The notes beneath the pieces were generated by a model. It was not told the origin of the DNA. It saw only the letters and a list, made by a program, of their open reading frames with translations, and searched no databases. Source: Flavobacteriales bacterium (GTDB taxonomy: Bacteria; Bacteroidota; Bacteroidia; Flavobacteriales_F; PHOS-HE28). From it: a stretch of 64,000 nucleotides of DNA. The translations under genes were made by a program, and so were the position numbers. Shown here one piece after another: positions 18,213-27,130 of this stretch. Location of the stretch: assembly GCA_019638085.1 (NCBI GenBank), contig JAHBUL010000002.1:1-64000 (forward strand), written 5' to 3'. The stretch's first letter is position 1; each line of letters opens with the position of its first letter.

Positions 18213-21017
18213 CTACTGAACGACGAAGCGGTGTACCTCCGAGCTGCTATTGTTCACCACGCGTAACTGGTAATCCCCGCTGGCCAATCCGGAGATGTCC
18301 AATTGGTAGGTCCCAGCGGCTGCCCGTTCGCGCTGTATGACGCGGCCGGAGATGTCCATTACCTCAAGTTCCACAGGGCCTTGCAAAGCACCCATGTCCA
18401 CGGAGAGCGTGTTATGCGCAGGTACCGGATAGACCTTCACACCATCGTTGTTGGTGGCCTCGGCAATGCCCACGGTGGAGATCGCAACATCCACTTGGGT
18501 GCGCGGTCCTTCGCAGGTATAGGTGGTGAAGCCCACTTCCCAATCATAGAAGATCTCGAAATAGGCGGTTGCTCCGCTTCCTCCGTTGGTAGTGGAGACG
18601 ATCGCGCCCACATCACCAAGCGGATACGGGTAGCCGTTGCTCACGTTGTTATAGGTCATGCCGATGTTGTCGCCGAACATCCGCAGGCCGTACGTACCGG
18701 GGGTAATGTCCCAGTTGAGGTCGATCCGGGACTCGCCCGCAGGCAAGTTGAAATTCCCGGAGACGACCGGGGTACCACTGGGCCACTCCACCAGGCCCAC
18801 GATGCGAACGCCTTCGGTTGCGGCCTTTACCAATACACTTTTCAACTGGAAGGGCGAATAGCATTCGAAGATGGGGAAGTAGACGCTATTATTCTCCGCG
18901 TTCGCATTCGTCCCTGGCGATGCCATTCCACCGTACACCGTGTTGTCCACGGGTTGGCTCGCCTCGGCGCACCAGTAGGAGGTGGCCTCGGTAAGCACCG
19001 GTGTGGTCCATGGGCTTTCAAGTCCTACAGGGCTGGTGGCATCGGCAGTGTCATACCAGAGGATGCTGTCCCCTTGGGCCACCAGCGTGGCGGAGGTTCC
19101 CGACTGGATGGTCACGTTCTGGCTGGTTGGTGCAGCTGGCGTTGGCAGGTGTGCAATGGTCACCGGGGCTGAAGTGATGTCCGGACAAATGCCGCTAACC
19201 GTAACGGTATAGTCACCTTCCACAGTGGTAGTAATGCTCTGCGTGGTCTCTCCGGTATTCCACAGGTAGGAGGATGCATCGCTCGAAGTGAGCGTAATCG
19301 GTGTGTTCCAGCAAGATTCCAGTGGCACATCGGAAGTGATCTCCGGGGTGATGTCCGGTGTTTCGATGATGAAAACACTGGCCGCCGCGGAGCAGGGTGT
19401 CTCCGCATCCACGGTCACTTTATGATAGCCCGGCTCACTCACTATGATGGAGGCGGTGACCTCTCCGGTGTTCCACGCATAGCTGCTTCCACCAGTGGCC
19501 GTCAAGGTGATCGATGTACCGCCGGGGCACATGTGCAGACCATCGTTGCTGGTGATGTTCACCACTGGCGCAATGCACGTGCCCTCCACCAAGGTGATCT
19601 CCTGGTCCGCGTCAATGTTCGTGTAGGTGTCCACTTGCCCGCTGGGCCAGCGTACCACCAAGGTCTCCACTGTAGTATGGTCGGCAAGACCGAAATGGCA
19701 CATCGCTGTGTTCGTGAGGCCATAGCTTTCCCCGGCGCGCACTTCGCGGATCTGCGTGCCCAAGGCCGTGGTAAGTGTAACCCGCGCTCCTACGGCATCG
19801 CGGTTGCTTTCCACACCTGCCAAGCGCACGTTCAGCCAGTGGTTGTCGTTACCGTCGTTCAGCCATAGGCGGTCGGGGCGGCCGTAGTGCGGGGTGGTGT
19901 AGCCCGTACCGTAGCTGGACCACACGTCCATGAAGCCGTCGTTGTTCAGGTCCCCGATGGCATAGCTGTGCAGGTTCGACGTATAGGGGAACAAGCCACT
20001 GATGGGAGTGAACGTGCCATCACCGTTGCCCTTGAGGTAGGTGGTGCTACTGCCCGACAACAGGATGTCCAGGTTGCCGTCGTTGTCGAAATCCTCAAAA
20101 TGACTTTGGATGAACATTCCGACAATGTCCGTGTCCGTACCGGGAACCTCGGTGAAGTATCCGTTCCCATCGTTCTCGAAGAATTGCAACTTATGGTCGT
20201 GGTTCCCTACCACCAGGTCCAGATCGCCATCATTGTCCCAGTCACCAAAGTCGGCACACCAGCTTTGATAGCGGATCTGTATACCATGCTCCAAGGCCAG
20301 ATCCGTGTAATTGCCGTTGCCATCATTCACGAACATACGGTTCCAGCGCCGGGGATCGGCCGGGTTGTTCACCCCTTGGCGACACTTGGCGATGTAGAGG
20401 TCCAAGTTGCCATCGTTGTTGAAGTCGGTGAATACGCTACCGTAGTTCCCGCTCATATCGCTCACCGGGTCCGATGTGAAGTCGATCGGTGTACCGAGGT
20501 TCAGGGTACCGTTGCCATCGTTCATCCAGGTCCGTGGCGCCGCATTGTCGTGGCATCCGAACACGTCGAGGTGGCCATCGTTGTCGATATCGCCGATGCT
20601 GATGTTCTGCATGAACATGCTCACGCTCTGCACCGTACCCGCCGTTGAACTCCCCGGTGCCGTAATGCGCCAATAGTGCTGGCCATCTCCATTGCCGCCG
20701 GTGAACACGTCCTTATGGCCGTCGTTGTCCATATCGGCCACGGCCATGCCCCATTGCTGGGCGGTTCCTACGGAACCCACGTTGTAACCGTGGAAGCTGC
20801 CGTCCAGGTTCTGGTAAAGGATGCGGAGGAAGGTGCTGCTGTCCAGCACAGCGATGTCATCCAGTCCATCACCGTTCAGGTCCGAAACGGCCATGCAGTT
20901 CCCGCTATGCGTTGCATAGGGGAGCAGGCCGGGAGTGTTGGTGAAGCTGGGCTGGGCGATCGCGCCGACGGCGAAGAGCAGCGAAGAGCAGGCAGCAAGG
21001 GTAGAGATCTTGTTCAT
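18213..21017 (-). CDS. T9SS-exported FG-GAP/ASPIC (UnbV) repeat protein
   Basis: The product is about 934 aa from the ATG at 21017 (signal peptide MNKISTLAACSSLLFAVGA). It has many FG-GAP/VCBS calcium-binding propeller repeats (DLNGDGLDDI, DMDNDGHKDV, DFDNDGNLDI) to about residue 400. An ASPIC/UnbV domain follows (SNRDAVGARVTLTT, RWPSGQVDTY). Then come Ig-like modules (YAWNTGE, YLWNTGE), a lectin-like domain near 700-840 and a T9SS sorting domain (KVYPVPAHNT to HRFVVQ). It is probably a surface-exposed adhesin-like or carbohydrate-associated protein. The ligand is unknown. Confidence 0.9.
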   Translation of the reverse strand: MNKISTLAACSSLLFAVGAIAQPSFTNTPGLLPYATHSGNCMAVSDLNGDGLDDIAVLDSSTFLRILYQNLDGSFHGYNVGSVGTAQQWGMAVADMDNDGHKDVFTGGNGDGQHYWRITAPGSSTAGTVQSVSMFMQNISIGDIDNDGHLDVFGCHDNAAPRTWMNDGNGTLNLGTPIDFTSDPVSDMSGNYGSVFTDFNNDGNLDLYIAKCRQGVNNPADPRRWNRMFVNDGNGNYTDLALEHGIQIRYQSWCADFGDWDNDGDLDLVVGNHDHKLQFFENDGNGYFTEVPGTDTDIVGMFIQSHFEDFDNDGNLDILLSGSSTTYLKGNGDGTFTPISGLFPYTSNLHSYAIGDLNNDGFMDVWSSYGTGYTTPHYGRPDRLWLNDGNDNHWLNVRLAGVESNRDAVGARVTLTTALGTQIREVRAGESYGLTNTAMCHFGLADHTTVETLVVRWPSGQVDTYTNIDADQEITLVEGTCIAPVVNITSNDGLHMCPGGTSITLTATGGSSYAWNTGEVTASIIVSEPGYHKVTVDAETPCSAAASVFIIETPDITPEITSDVPLESCWNTPITLTSSDASSYLWNTGETTQSITTTVEGDYTVTVSGICPDITSAPVTIAHLPTPAAPTSQNVTIQSGTSATLVAQGDSILWYDTADATSPVGLESPWTTPVLTEATSYWCAEASQPVDNTVYGGMASPGTNANAENNSVYFPIFECYSPFQLKSVLVKAATEGVRIVGLVEWPSGTPVVSGNFNLPAGESRIDLNWDITPGTYGLRMFGDNIGMTYNNVSNGYPYPLGDVGAIVSTTNGGSGATAYFEIFYDWEVGFTTYTCEGPRTQVDVAISTVGIAEATNNDGVKVYPVPAHNTLSVDMGALQGPVELEVMDISGRVIQRERAAAGTYQLDISGLASGDYQLRVVNNSSSEVHRFVVQ

Positions 21018-21024
21018 GGCGAGG

Positions 21025-21053
21025 GAAAGGTATGATTTTGCGAAATGGGACAA
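21025..21053 (-). promoter_or_regulatory. Candidate promoter for the FG-GAP gene
   Basis: On the minus strand TTG (21053-21051), an 18-base spacer and TACCTTTC (21032-21025) match the Bacteroidota consensus with one mismatch in the -7 element. The start codon lies eight bases beyond, so the leader would be very short. Confidence 0.5.
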
Positions 21054-21166
21054 GTGTTCAACCTTGAGGTATTCCGCTTTTCCAGCGAAAGCGTCCTGTC
21101 TGAGCTTTTGAGGATGCTAGGACAAGAGCGGGACGCTCGGGTAAGAATGAAGGCCAGAACAAGGAA

Positions 21167-21204
21167 CAGCCCGCACCGCCCCATGTTCGGGACAGAGCGG
21201 GCTG
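21167..21204 (-). terminator. Candidate terminator after the 86-aa-repeat T9SS gene
   Basis: An 8-bp G+C stem (CAGCCCGC with GCGGGCTG) encloses a 22-base loop. On the minus strand it is followed by a T-rich stretch (TTCCTTGTTCT). It lies 30 bases past the stop at 21234. Confidence 0.45.
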
Positions 21205-21233
21205 TGCATACCAACCGCTCGGAGCGTTCGCGC

Positions 21234-23288
21234 TTACTTCACCACCTTCACTGTGCTGCGTGCGTTATCCGAGGTCAAGCGCAGAATGTAGCTGCCGGAA
21301 GCAAGCCCTGCCGTCGGCAAGTTGATGTCGATGCCGCTGTGCGTCACATCCAGGAGGAGTTGGCCGGACAGGCTGAAGAGTTCCGCTCGAACAGGGCCGA
21401 CCGTGCCATGGGTTTGCACGGTGAGCCGGTCGCCGAACGGGACGGGATACACCGAGAAGGCATCGGCGCCTTGGAGTTCTTCCAAGCCGGTAACGATCAC
21501 CGCCGTGCAAATAGAGGTCTGTGAGCAATCCCCATCACTCACGATCACCGCGTAATTGCCGCTTGTTGTCACCTCATAGCTCTGATCCGTGGCACCGTCG
21601 ATAGGGGCGTTCTGATCATTGCAGTCCACCCACTGGTAATGCATCCCTTCCGCTCCGGCCGTGAGCGTGTGGTCAACGAGCGTCACGCTTACATCGAAGT
21701 CGATCGGTGCGGGGTTCGCGTTCACGGCGATCCCATTCCCACCGTTGCAATCCACGGTCACCATGCTGGAAACCGTCTCGTAGCAAGGCGTGGTGATGGT
21801 GTAGCTGATCTCACCGAAAGGAACTCCCGCAAGCATCTCACCGCCGAAGGTGTCACTGGTGACGAAGGTGGTATCGTAGTCGGCACCGTTGGACACATGC
21901 ACCGTGGCGCCTACTATGGCCAGAGGTTCGCCGATGAAGAAGAACAGGTTGTTGGCGGGTTCCGGGTCCTCGAACACCGCGATACCATCGCCGTTATTGC
22001 AGTCCACCGTCACCGTCCCCATTACCGTCTCATAGCAAGGCGTTGTGATGGTATAGCTGATCTCACCGAAGGGCACATCCGCCAGGAGCTCGCCACCGAA
22101 AGTATCGAAGGTCACGAAGGTGGTATCATAGTCTGCACCATTGGTCACCTGCACCGTGGCCCCGATGATCGCCATCGGATCACCGATGTAGAAGAACAGG
22201 TTGTTGGTGGTGGCGGCTGCGGGGTTCGCGATCACCGCGATGCCGTCCCCTTCATTGCAGTCCACTGTCACAGTGCCCGTCACCGTTTCCATGCAAGGCT
22301 TGGTGAGGGTGTAACTGTATTCACCGAAAGGCACATTCTCCAACATCTCACCGCCGAAAGGGTCGCTGGTCTCGAAGCTCTCGTAATAGTCCGCGCCATC
22401 CGTTACCTCCACAGTGACGCCGAGGATCGCAATCGGGTCGCCGATGAAGAAGAACAGGTTGTTGGTGGTGGATGGTTCCGGGTTCGCGATCACCGCGATG
22501 CCGTCCCCTTCGTTGCAGTCCACTGTCACTGTGCCCGTCACGGTCTCCATGCACGGCGTGGTGATCGTGTAGCTGTATTCCCCGAATGGCACGTCCGGCA
22601 GCATCTCACCTCCGAAGGGGTCGCTGGTAACGAAGCTCTCGTTATATTGATCGCCATCGGTGACCTCCACCGTGGAACCCGTGATCGCCATGGGGTCGCC
22701 GATGAAGAAGAACAGGTTGTTCCGCGTCGCTGGTTCCGGGTTTTCCATCACCACGATGCCCTCCCCGTTGTTACAATCCACCGTCACCGTGCCGGAAACG
22801 GTCTGATAGCAGGGTGTGGTAATGGTGTAGGTGTATTCACCAAAGGGTACATCATCGATCATTTCACCACCAAATGGATCGCTGGTGACGAAGCTCACAA
22901 AGAAGTCCGCGCCATCGGTGACCTCCACTGTGGAACCCGTGATCGCCAACGGGTCGCCGATGAAGAAGAACAGGTTGTTCCGGGTCAATGGATCCAATCC
23001 GATGGAACTCGTGGCATCGGCACCGAAGACATTGATCAGGCCGGAGCTCTCGTAGTGGCAAACGGCGCTCACCGAATAGGGGTAGGTATTGTCTTCCAGT
23101 TCGGGGAACACCGCTTCTCCGGCGGCATTGGTGGTATGGGTGTTGCCATCGAGCGTTACGCTCGCATTTTCCACCGGCAGTCCGGTGCTGTTATCCGTTA
23201 CTACGATGGTCGCCGTGTGCTGTGCGAATGCACTTAATGCTGCCAAGCAGATGGAAGCAAGCGTGAGATAGAAGTGCTTCATGGTCAT
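21234..23288 (-). CDS. T9SS-exported protein with five 86-aa tandem repeats
   Basis: The 684-aa product has a signal peptide (to about residue 22) and a carboxypeptidase-regulatory-like domain (about 25-100, STGLPVENASVTLDG). Five near-identical modules then begin at NNLFFFIGDP at residues 104, 190, 276, 362 and 446 (spacing 86, 86, 86, 84). Each contains FGGEML, VPFGE, a TTPC or TKPC cysteine and VDCN. An Ig-like domain (about 530-600) and a T9SS sorting domain (VYPVPFGDRL to VKVVK) end the protein. The paired cysteines in each repeat probably form disulfides. I do not recognise the repeat family. It lies 13 bases after the delta-60 gene and is probably in its operon. Confidence 0.85.
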   Translation of the reverse strand: MTMKHFYLTLASICLAALSAFAQHTATIVVTDNSTGLPVENASVTLDGNTHTTNAAGEAVFPELEDNTYPYSVSAVCHYESSGLINVFGADATSSIGLDPLTRNNLFFFIGDPLAITGSTVEVTDGADFFVSFVTSDPFGGEMIDDVPFGEYTYTITTPCYQTVSGTVTVDCNNGEGIVVMENPEPATRNNLFFFIGDPMAITGSTVEVTDGDQYNESFVTSDPFGGEMLPDVPFGEYSYTITTPCMETVTGTVTVDCNEGDGIAVIANPEPSTTNNLFFFIGDPIAILGVTVEVTDGADYYESFETSDPFGGEMLENVPFGEYSYTLTKPCMETVTGTVTVDCNEGDGIAVIANPAAATTNNLFFYIGDPMAIIGATVQVTNGADYDTTFVTFDTFGGELLADVPFGEISYTITTPCYETVMGTVTVDCNNGDGIAVFEDPEPANNLFFFIGEPLAIVGATVHVSNGADYDTTFVTSDTFGGEMLAGVPFGEISYTITTPCYETVSSMVTVDCNGGNGIAVNANPAPIDFDVSVTLVDHTLTAGAEGMHYQWVDCNDQNAPIDGATDQSYEVTTSGNYAVIVSDGDCSQTSICTAVIVTGLEELQGADAFSVYPVPFGDRLTVQTHGTVGPVRAELFSLSGQLLLDVTHSGIDINLPTAGLASGSYILRLTSDNARSTVKVVK
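21699..22979 (-). repeat. Tandem coding repeats, about 258 bp each, five copies
   Basis: This stretch encodes the five 86-aa modules of the T9SS protein. Copies 2 and 3, and copies 4 and 5, look more alike than other pairs, which suggests stepwise duplication. Confidence 0.8.
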
Positions 23289-23301
23289 CAGGTTTTCTAG
23301 G

Positions 23302-24897
23302 TTATTGGGTGATGACCAAGGTAGATACGAAGCGCATACCTTGTTGCTGGATGGTCAACTTGTAGGCGCTAGGGGCGATGTCGCCGGGCAACTGGAAGCT
23401 CACGCGCCCTGCCTCGCGAGCAAGTAATGCGGTAGGAGTTCTGAACACCAATCGACCGTCCGTAGCGTACAGGTTGAGCTGCGCATCGGCTGCGATGGGA
23501 GCGTTCGCTTGTACGGTCACGGAGGTACCTGCCGTGGCGGGATCAGGGAACACGAGAGCATCCATGGAAGTGGACCGCTCTGTGATCCCGGTGCTGATGT
23601 CATTCTGGATCCGGGCCACGTAGAAGTAGTTCTCGTTCATCGTAGTGCGGGCCTGGCCGCCAATGAGGATCTTTCCGTCCGCCTGCTCGGCCATCGCGTA
23701 GATCATGGTGTGATGGTCGGGGATCGCCGGTTGCGAGAGGCCGTTGGTACCAAAGCTCGCATCCCTGGTGCCGTCAGCGTGGTACTTCCATACGGCTTGG
23801 TCGAAGGAACCGGGAGGGCCCACACCCGAGGAACCGGCCATCATGATGCTTCCATCGGACTGTATCAACAGGTTCGATGCGAAATCAAAGTTGGCCAGGT
23901 CTTCTGTCACCGTGCCCAGGTTACCGAATGTGGTATCCAACTCGCCCACTGAAGTGAATTTCGCGAGCAATGCACTGTAGTTGTACGTCTGCGTTACGGT
24001 GACCCCACACACCAAGATGGAGCCGTCGGGCGTCAGCTTCAGGTCCTCACCTTCATCATCCACGTTCCCGTGGTTGTACTTCACCACCCCGGCATCGCCG
24101 AAGGTGGGATCCAGGCTACCATCAGCCTCGAAGCGTACCAGCAGCATCACATACCACAGCTCGGAATTCCCGAAGTAGCCCGAAGCCACGATCTTTCCGT
24201 CCGGTTGCACCACCACGCCTTGGAAGGAATTGCCTCCCACTGCCAGCACCGGGATCGATGCGATCCCGTTCAACCCGAAGCTGGTATCGAACACGCCATT
24301 TGCCGAAAAGCGCGCCACGAACGGGCGCCGTACGTAATCCTCGTTAAATGTGCTTCCACATACAATGATGTTCCCCACCGCGTCCAGTGTAATATCATAG
24401 GCGATGTCCTCCGCGTTCGCGGTTACCACGCTTATGCTCTGTGCCAATACACCATTGGTCCCGAAGGAATTATCCAGCGTGCCATCGGCGTTGAGCTGGA
24501 TCAGCAACAGTCTGTATGTCTGGTAGTCCGTGGTGCCACCGGCCAAGAGGATCTTCCCATCATGCGTCAGCACGGCAGAGTAGATGTCGGCCTCGTTGTC
24601 CAGTTCGTACGTGAATACACCGTTGATAGCAAAGTCAGGGTCCGGAGTGCCATCGGGCAGGTAACGGAACACATAGGCACGCGCAGTGTAGGTGGCATCG
24701 AAGCTCATGCCGATCAGCAGGACCTTTTGATCCTCTTGTACAAGGATCTTCTGTGCGTTATCCAGATCGTTCACCGGGGCTATCACATAGCCCGTTCCAA
24801 TGAACGTGGGGTCGAGGGCGCCGGCCTGGGCATGGAGCATGGCCGGTGCCCCAAGCAGGGCGACAGCGGCAACAAGGGAGTACAGTTCAGTTTTCAT
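23302..24897 (-). CDS. T9SS-exported delta-60-repeat beta-propeller protein
   Basis: The 531-aa product has a signal peptide (to about residue 25). A propeller of delta-60 (DUF5122-type) repeats follows, recognisable by recurring G-x-L-D-x-x-F-G-x-N/D-G-V and D-G-K-I-L/V-x-x-G. A C-terminal sorting domain starts VFPDPATAG and ends LVITQ. It is probably displayed at the surface or released. Its ATG overlaps the stop of a 56-codon reading frame upstream as ATGA. Upstream of both lies an array of phased direct repeats. Confidence 0.88.
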   Translation of the reverse strand: MKTELYSLVAAVALLGAPAMLHAQAGALDPTFIGTGYVIAPVNDLDNAQKILVQEDQKVLLIGMSFDATYTARAYVFRYLPDGTPDPDFAINGVFTYELDNEADIYSAVLTHDGKILLAGGTTDYQTYRLLLIQLNADGTLDNSFGTNGVLAQSISVVTANAEDIAYDITLDAVGNIIVCGSTFNEDYVRRPFVARFSANGVFDTSFGLNGIASIPVLAVGGNSFQGVVVQPDGKIVASGYFGNSELWYVMLLVRFEADGSLDPTFGDAGVVKYNHGNVDDEGEDLKLTPDGSILVCGVTVTQTYNYSALLAKFTSVGELDTTFGNLGTVTEDLANFDFASNLLIQSDGSIMMAGSSGVGPPGSFDQAVWKYHADGTRDASFGTNGLSQPAIPDHHTMIYAMAEQADGKILIGGQARTTMNENYFYVARIQNDISTGITERSTSMDALVFPDPATAGTSVTVQANAPIAADAQLNLYATDGRLVFRTPTALLAREAGRVSFQLPGDIAPSAYKLTIQQQGMRFVSTLVITQ

Positions 24898-25064
24898 TCG
24901 GGTGATGGTTTGGTTTCAGGTTCATCGGTGTGTCTTGTCCTCATTTTCCGGAGGCCGTCCAGCAGGTTCTGCCACGCTTCAGCCTCATCCTTCCTTTTCA
25001 GGTGAAGTTGTTCCAAGCGTTCAAGCTCGTCCTCTGGAATTGCTTTTTTATCAGGCGTTGCCAC
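24894..25064 (-). CDS. Small charged helical protein (56 aa), hypothetical
   Basis: From a GTG at 25064 the minus strand reads 56 codons ending in TGA, which overlaps the ATG of the delta-60 gene. The product is highly charged and helical (PEDELERLEQLHLKRKDEAE), with no signal peptide or cysteine, and a Pro/Glu-rich end. The coupling to the next gene and the charged heptad-like spacing suggest it is translated. No ATG is available, since a stop lies upstream in frame. It could be a small cytoplasmic regulator or only a translated leader. Confidence 0.45.
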   Translation of the reverse strand: MATPDKKAIPEDELERLEQLHLKRKDEAEAWQNLLDGLRKMRTRHTDEPETKPSPE

Positions 25065-25124
25065 GGTGTTTTCGATTGATGCGGCGAAGGTGAGGCACCG
25101 AATTGCGTTCCGGTTCGCTCACCT

Positions 25125-25197
25125 GCTTACATCCTCATTACACCGCCGGGAAAGGACCTTACATCTGCCTTACATCGGAAGAAAAAGCCCTTACATC
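25125..25197 (-). promoter_or_regulatory. Phased direct repeats (GATGTAAGG), likely operator
   Basis: On the minus strand, four copies of GATGTAAG begin at 25197, 25176, 25165 and 25133. A degenerate copy (GGTGTAATG) begins at 25144. The spacings are 21, 11, 21 and 11 bases, i.e. whole helical turns. They lie 60-135 bases upstream of the small ORF/delta-60/86-aa-repeat gene group and just past the stop of a TPR-HTH regulator. Such spacing is typical of operators bound by dimers or arrays of response-regulator-type proteins. The binding protein is unknown. Confidence 0.65.
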
Positions 25198-25259
25198 CAC
25201 CATACAGGAATCCATGACTTTCTGAGCCACAGGATTTTATGAAAAACCCTCCGATCGGG

Positions 25260-26966
25260 TCAAATGGAGAGCAGAAAGTCCACCAATTGCATATCCTCAC
25301 CTTCGATCTGCAACTTCTTTCGCAAGCGCGATCGGGCCACGATGATGCTGTTCAGGCTCTGCTGTGTGATGGCCGAAATGTCCTTGGTGCTCATGTTCAG
25401 CCGGAGGAAGGCGCAGAGCTTCCGCTCATTTGGTGTCAGGGTAGGGAAGCGCTCCAGGAGCGTTTGGTAGAAGGTGGAATGGACCCGTGTGAAATGCGCC
25501 TCGAATTCCTTCCAGTTGTGCTCATCCTGGCTGGCCTGAAGGTCGCGGATGATCTCCTGTACGATCCTTTGGTTCTCCTGCCGGAAGGTCGGCCTAGCCT
25601 TCAGGAGCCGCTCCACGATGTGTGCGATCAACTCGTTCTTCTTCAGCAGGAACAAGGCATTGGCGGTGAGCTCGCGCTCCCGATACTCCAGATCTTCCTT
25701 CAGTGCGGCCTGCTCCGCCGCGAGCTTCTCCCCATGGAGGCGAAGCGTTTCCTGCTCCAACGCGCTGTGGCGCACCCGGCCTTGCATCACTTTGTAGAGC
25801 AGGAACGCCGTAAGCGCCAGGAAGAACAGCGCGATGCCCAGCGCGATGTTCCATGTTTGCCGCCGGGCGCTTTCCGCATCTTTCCGCTGGGCCTCCAGCT
25901 CGAATACCTTCTTCTCCTTGTCCCGCCGGAAGCTGTCCTCCAAGCGAGCGATCGTGGTGCGGCTCTCCGCACTGTACAGGCTGTCGTTCAAGGTCTTGAA
26001 TTCACGGAACGCGCCCAAGGCCGAGCGGTATTCCCCCAAGGTATCGTACAGCTGGGCCAGTGATTCCAGCGAGATGACCATGGACCGCGGGCTGCTGATC
26101 GCTCTGCCCAAGGACAGCGCCTGTTCGAAATGGGCCCGTGCCGCCGCGAAGTGGCCGATGAGCGCTTGGTTCTTCCCCAGGTTGTTGAGTACCTGCGCCT
26201 GCCCCCGCACATCACCAATTTGCTTGCGTACCGCCAGCGACCGCAGCAAGTATTCCTCGGCCTTCATGGGCTCGCCCATCTCCATATAGCAGATGCCGAT
26301 GTTGTTGGTCAGTGCACCCTCGTTGCGCCGGTTGTTCAACGGCTGGTTCATGGCCAGTGCCTGCTCGAAGTACGGAAGCGCCAAGGCATGTTCCGACCGC
26401 AAGAGATACACGCCCGCCAGGTTGTTGAAGGCCCGCACCTTGCGCACGTTCACCTCCTCCGTCGGCAGTGTGCCATGCCCGATATCCAGCGTGCGGAGCG
26501 CCGCGTTGGAATGTGCGATGCTCTTCGGCAAGTCACGCAGGTCCATATACAGCGAGCCCAGCTTCAGTTCCAAGTCCGCCCGCGCCAGCAGGAGCGGTAC
26601 CGCCTCCGGCGTTTTCGTCAACGCCCCGTCGAGTTGTACTTGAGCCCGTTGGTAGGCGGCCAAGGCTTGGGGCATTTCGGCCGTGGCCGCGTAAGCATCG
26701 CCCAGCACCATCAACGCACGGGCCTGCTGTTCACCACCGGTCAGCTGCCCCAATTGCTGCTCTAACTGTAGCGCCACCAGCAGCGCGGAATCCGGATCGG
26801 AAGGCAAGAGTTTTGTTGCCAATTCCAGGTCTGCCTCCGCCCGGGCCTCCGCAGGTGCCGTGGTGGCTTGTGGTAGGGCGTTGAACGGCCTCACGAAGGC
26901 CGCAACGCACAGCAACGCGCACAAGAGCGCCCAGGTGCCGGATATGGGTGAGAGGATGGAACGCAT
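25260..26966 (-). CDS. Membrane-anchored TPR regulator with C-terminal HTH
   Basis: The product is about 568 aa from the ATG at 26966 (alternative at 26990). A signal peptide or anchor comes first. TPR repeats fill about residues 45-345 (NNLAGVYLLRSEHALALPYF, NNLGKNQALIGHFAAARAHF). A coiled coil, one membrane helix (about 372-392) and a second coiled coil lead to a C-terminal HTH (LTPNERKLCAFLRLNMSTKDIS, SLNSIIVARSRLRKKL) of LuxR-like type. The layout puts the TPRs in the periplasm and the HTH in the cytoplasm. This matches a known Bacteroidota class of one-piece membrane regulators. The phased repeats just downstream are a possible target. Confidence 0.85.
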   Translation of the reverse strand: MRSILSPISGTWALLCALLCVAAFVRPFNALPQATTAPAEARAEADLELATKLLPSDPDSALLVALQLEQQLGQLTGGEQQARALMVLGDAYAATAEMPQALAAYQRAQVQLDGALTKTPEAVPLLLARADLELKLGSLYMDLRDLPKSIAHSNAALRTLDIGHGTLPTEEVNVRKVRAFNNLAGVYLLRSEHALALPYFEQALAMNQPLNNRRNEGALTNNIGICYMEMGEPMKAEEYLLRSLAVRKQIGDVRGQAQVLNNLGKNQALIGHFAAARAHFEQALSLGRAISSPRSMVISLESLAQLYDTLGEYRSALGAFREFKTLNDSLYSAESRTTIARLEDSFRRDKEKKVFELEAQRKDAESARRQTWNIALGIALFFLALTAFLLYKVMQGRVRHSALEQETLRLHGEKLAAEQAALKEDLEYRERELTANALFLLKKNELIAHIVERLLKARPTFRQENQRIVQEIIRDLQASQDEHNWKEFEAHFTRVHSTFYQTLLERFPTLTPNERKLCAFLRLNMSTKDISAITQQSLNSIIVARSRLRKKLQIEGEDMQLVDFLLSI

Positions 26967-27130
26967 GGTCACGCGGATGAGCTTGGCCATCGCATGGTGG
27001 TGATCAAAACTACGTACAGAGCGGATCCGGAACTTGCACCCGTAGCTCATTCATCACTCCGTCAGGTTTCCGGTGGACACTGGAGAACCAGCGTCCGGCC
27101 GGGTCAAAGGGCAGTTGGCATGGCGAGCCC

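Noticed and set aside
21639-23237. A 532-codon plus-strand frame opposite the 86-aa-repeat gene
   Set aside because: Its repeats mirror the coding repeats on the other strand, and the composition is unnatural. The minus-strand product has clear signal and sorting sequences.
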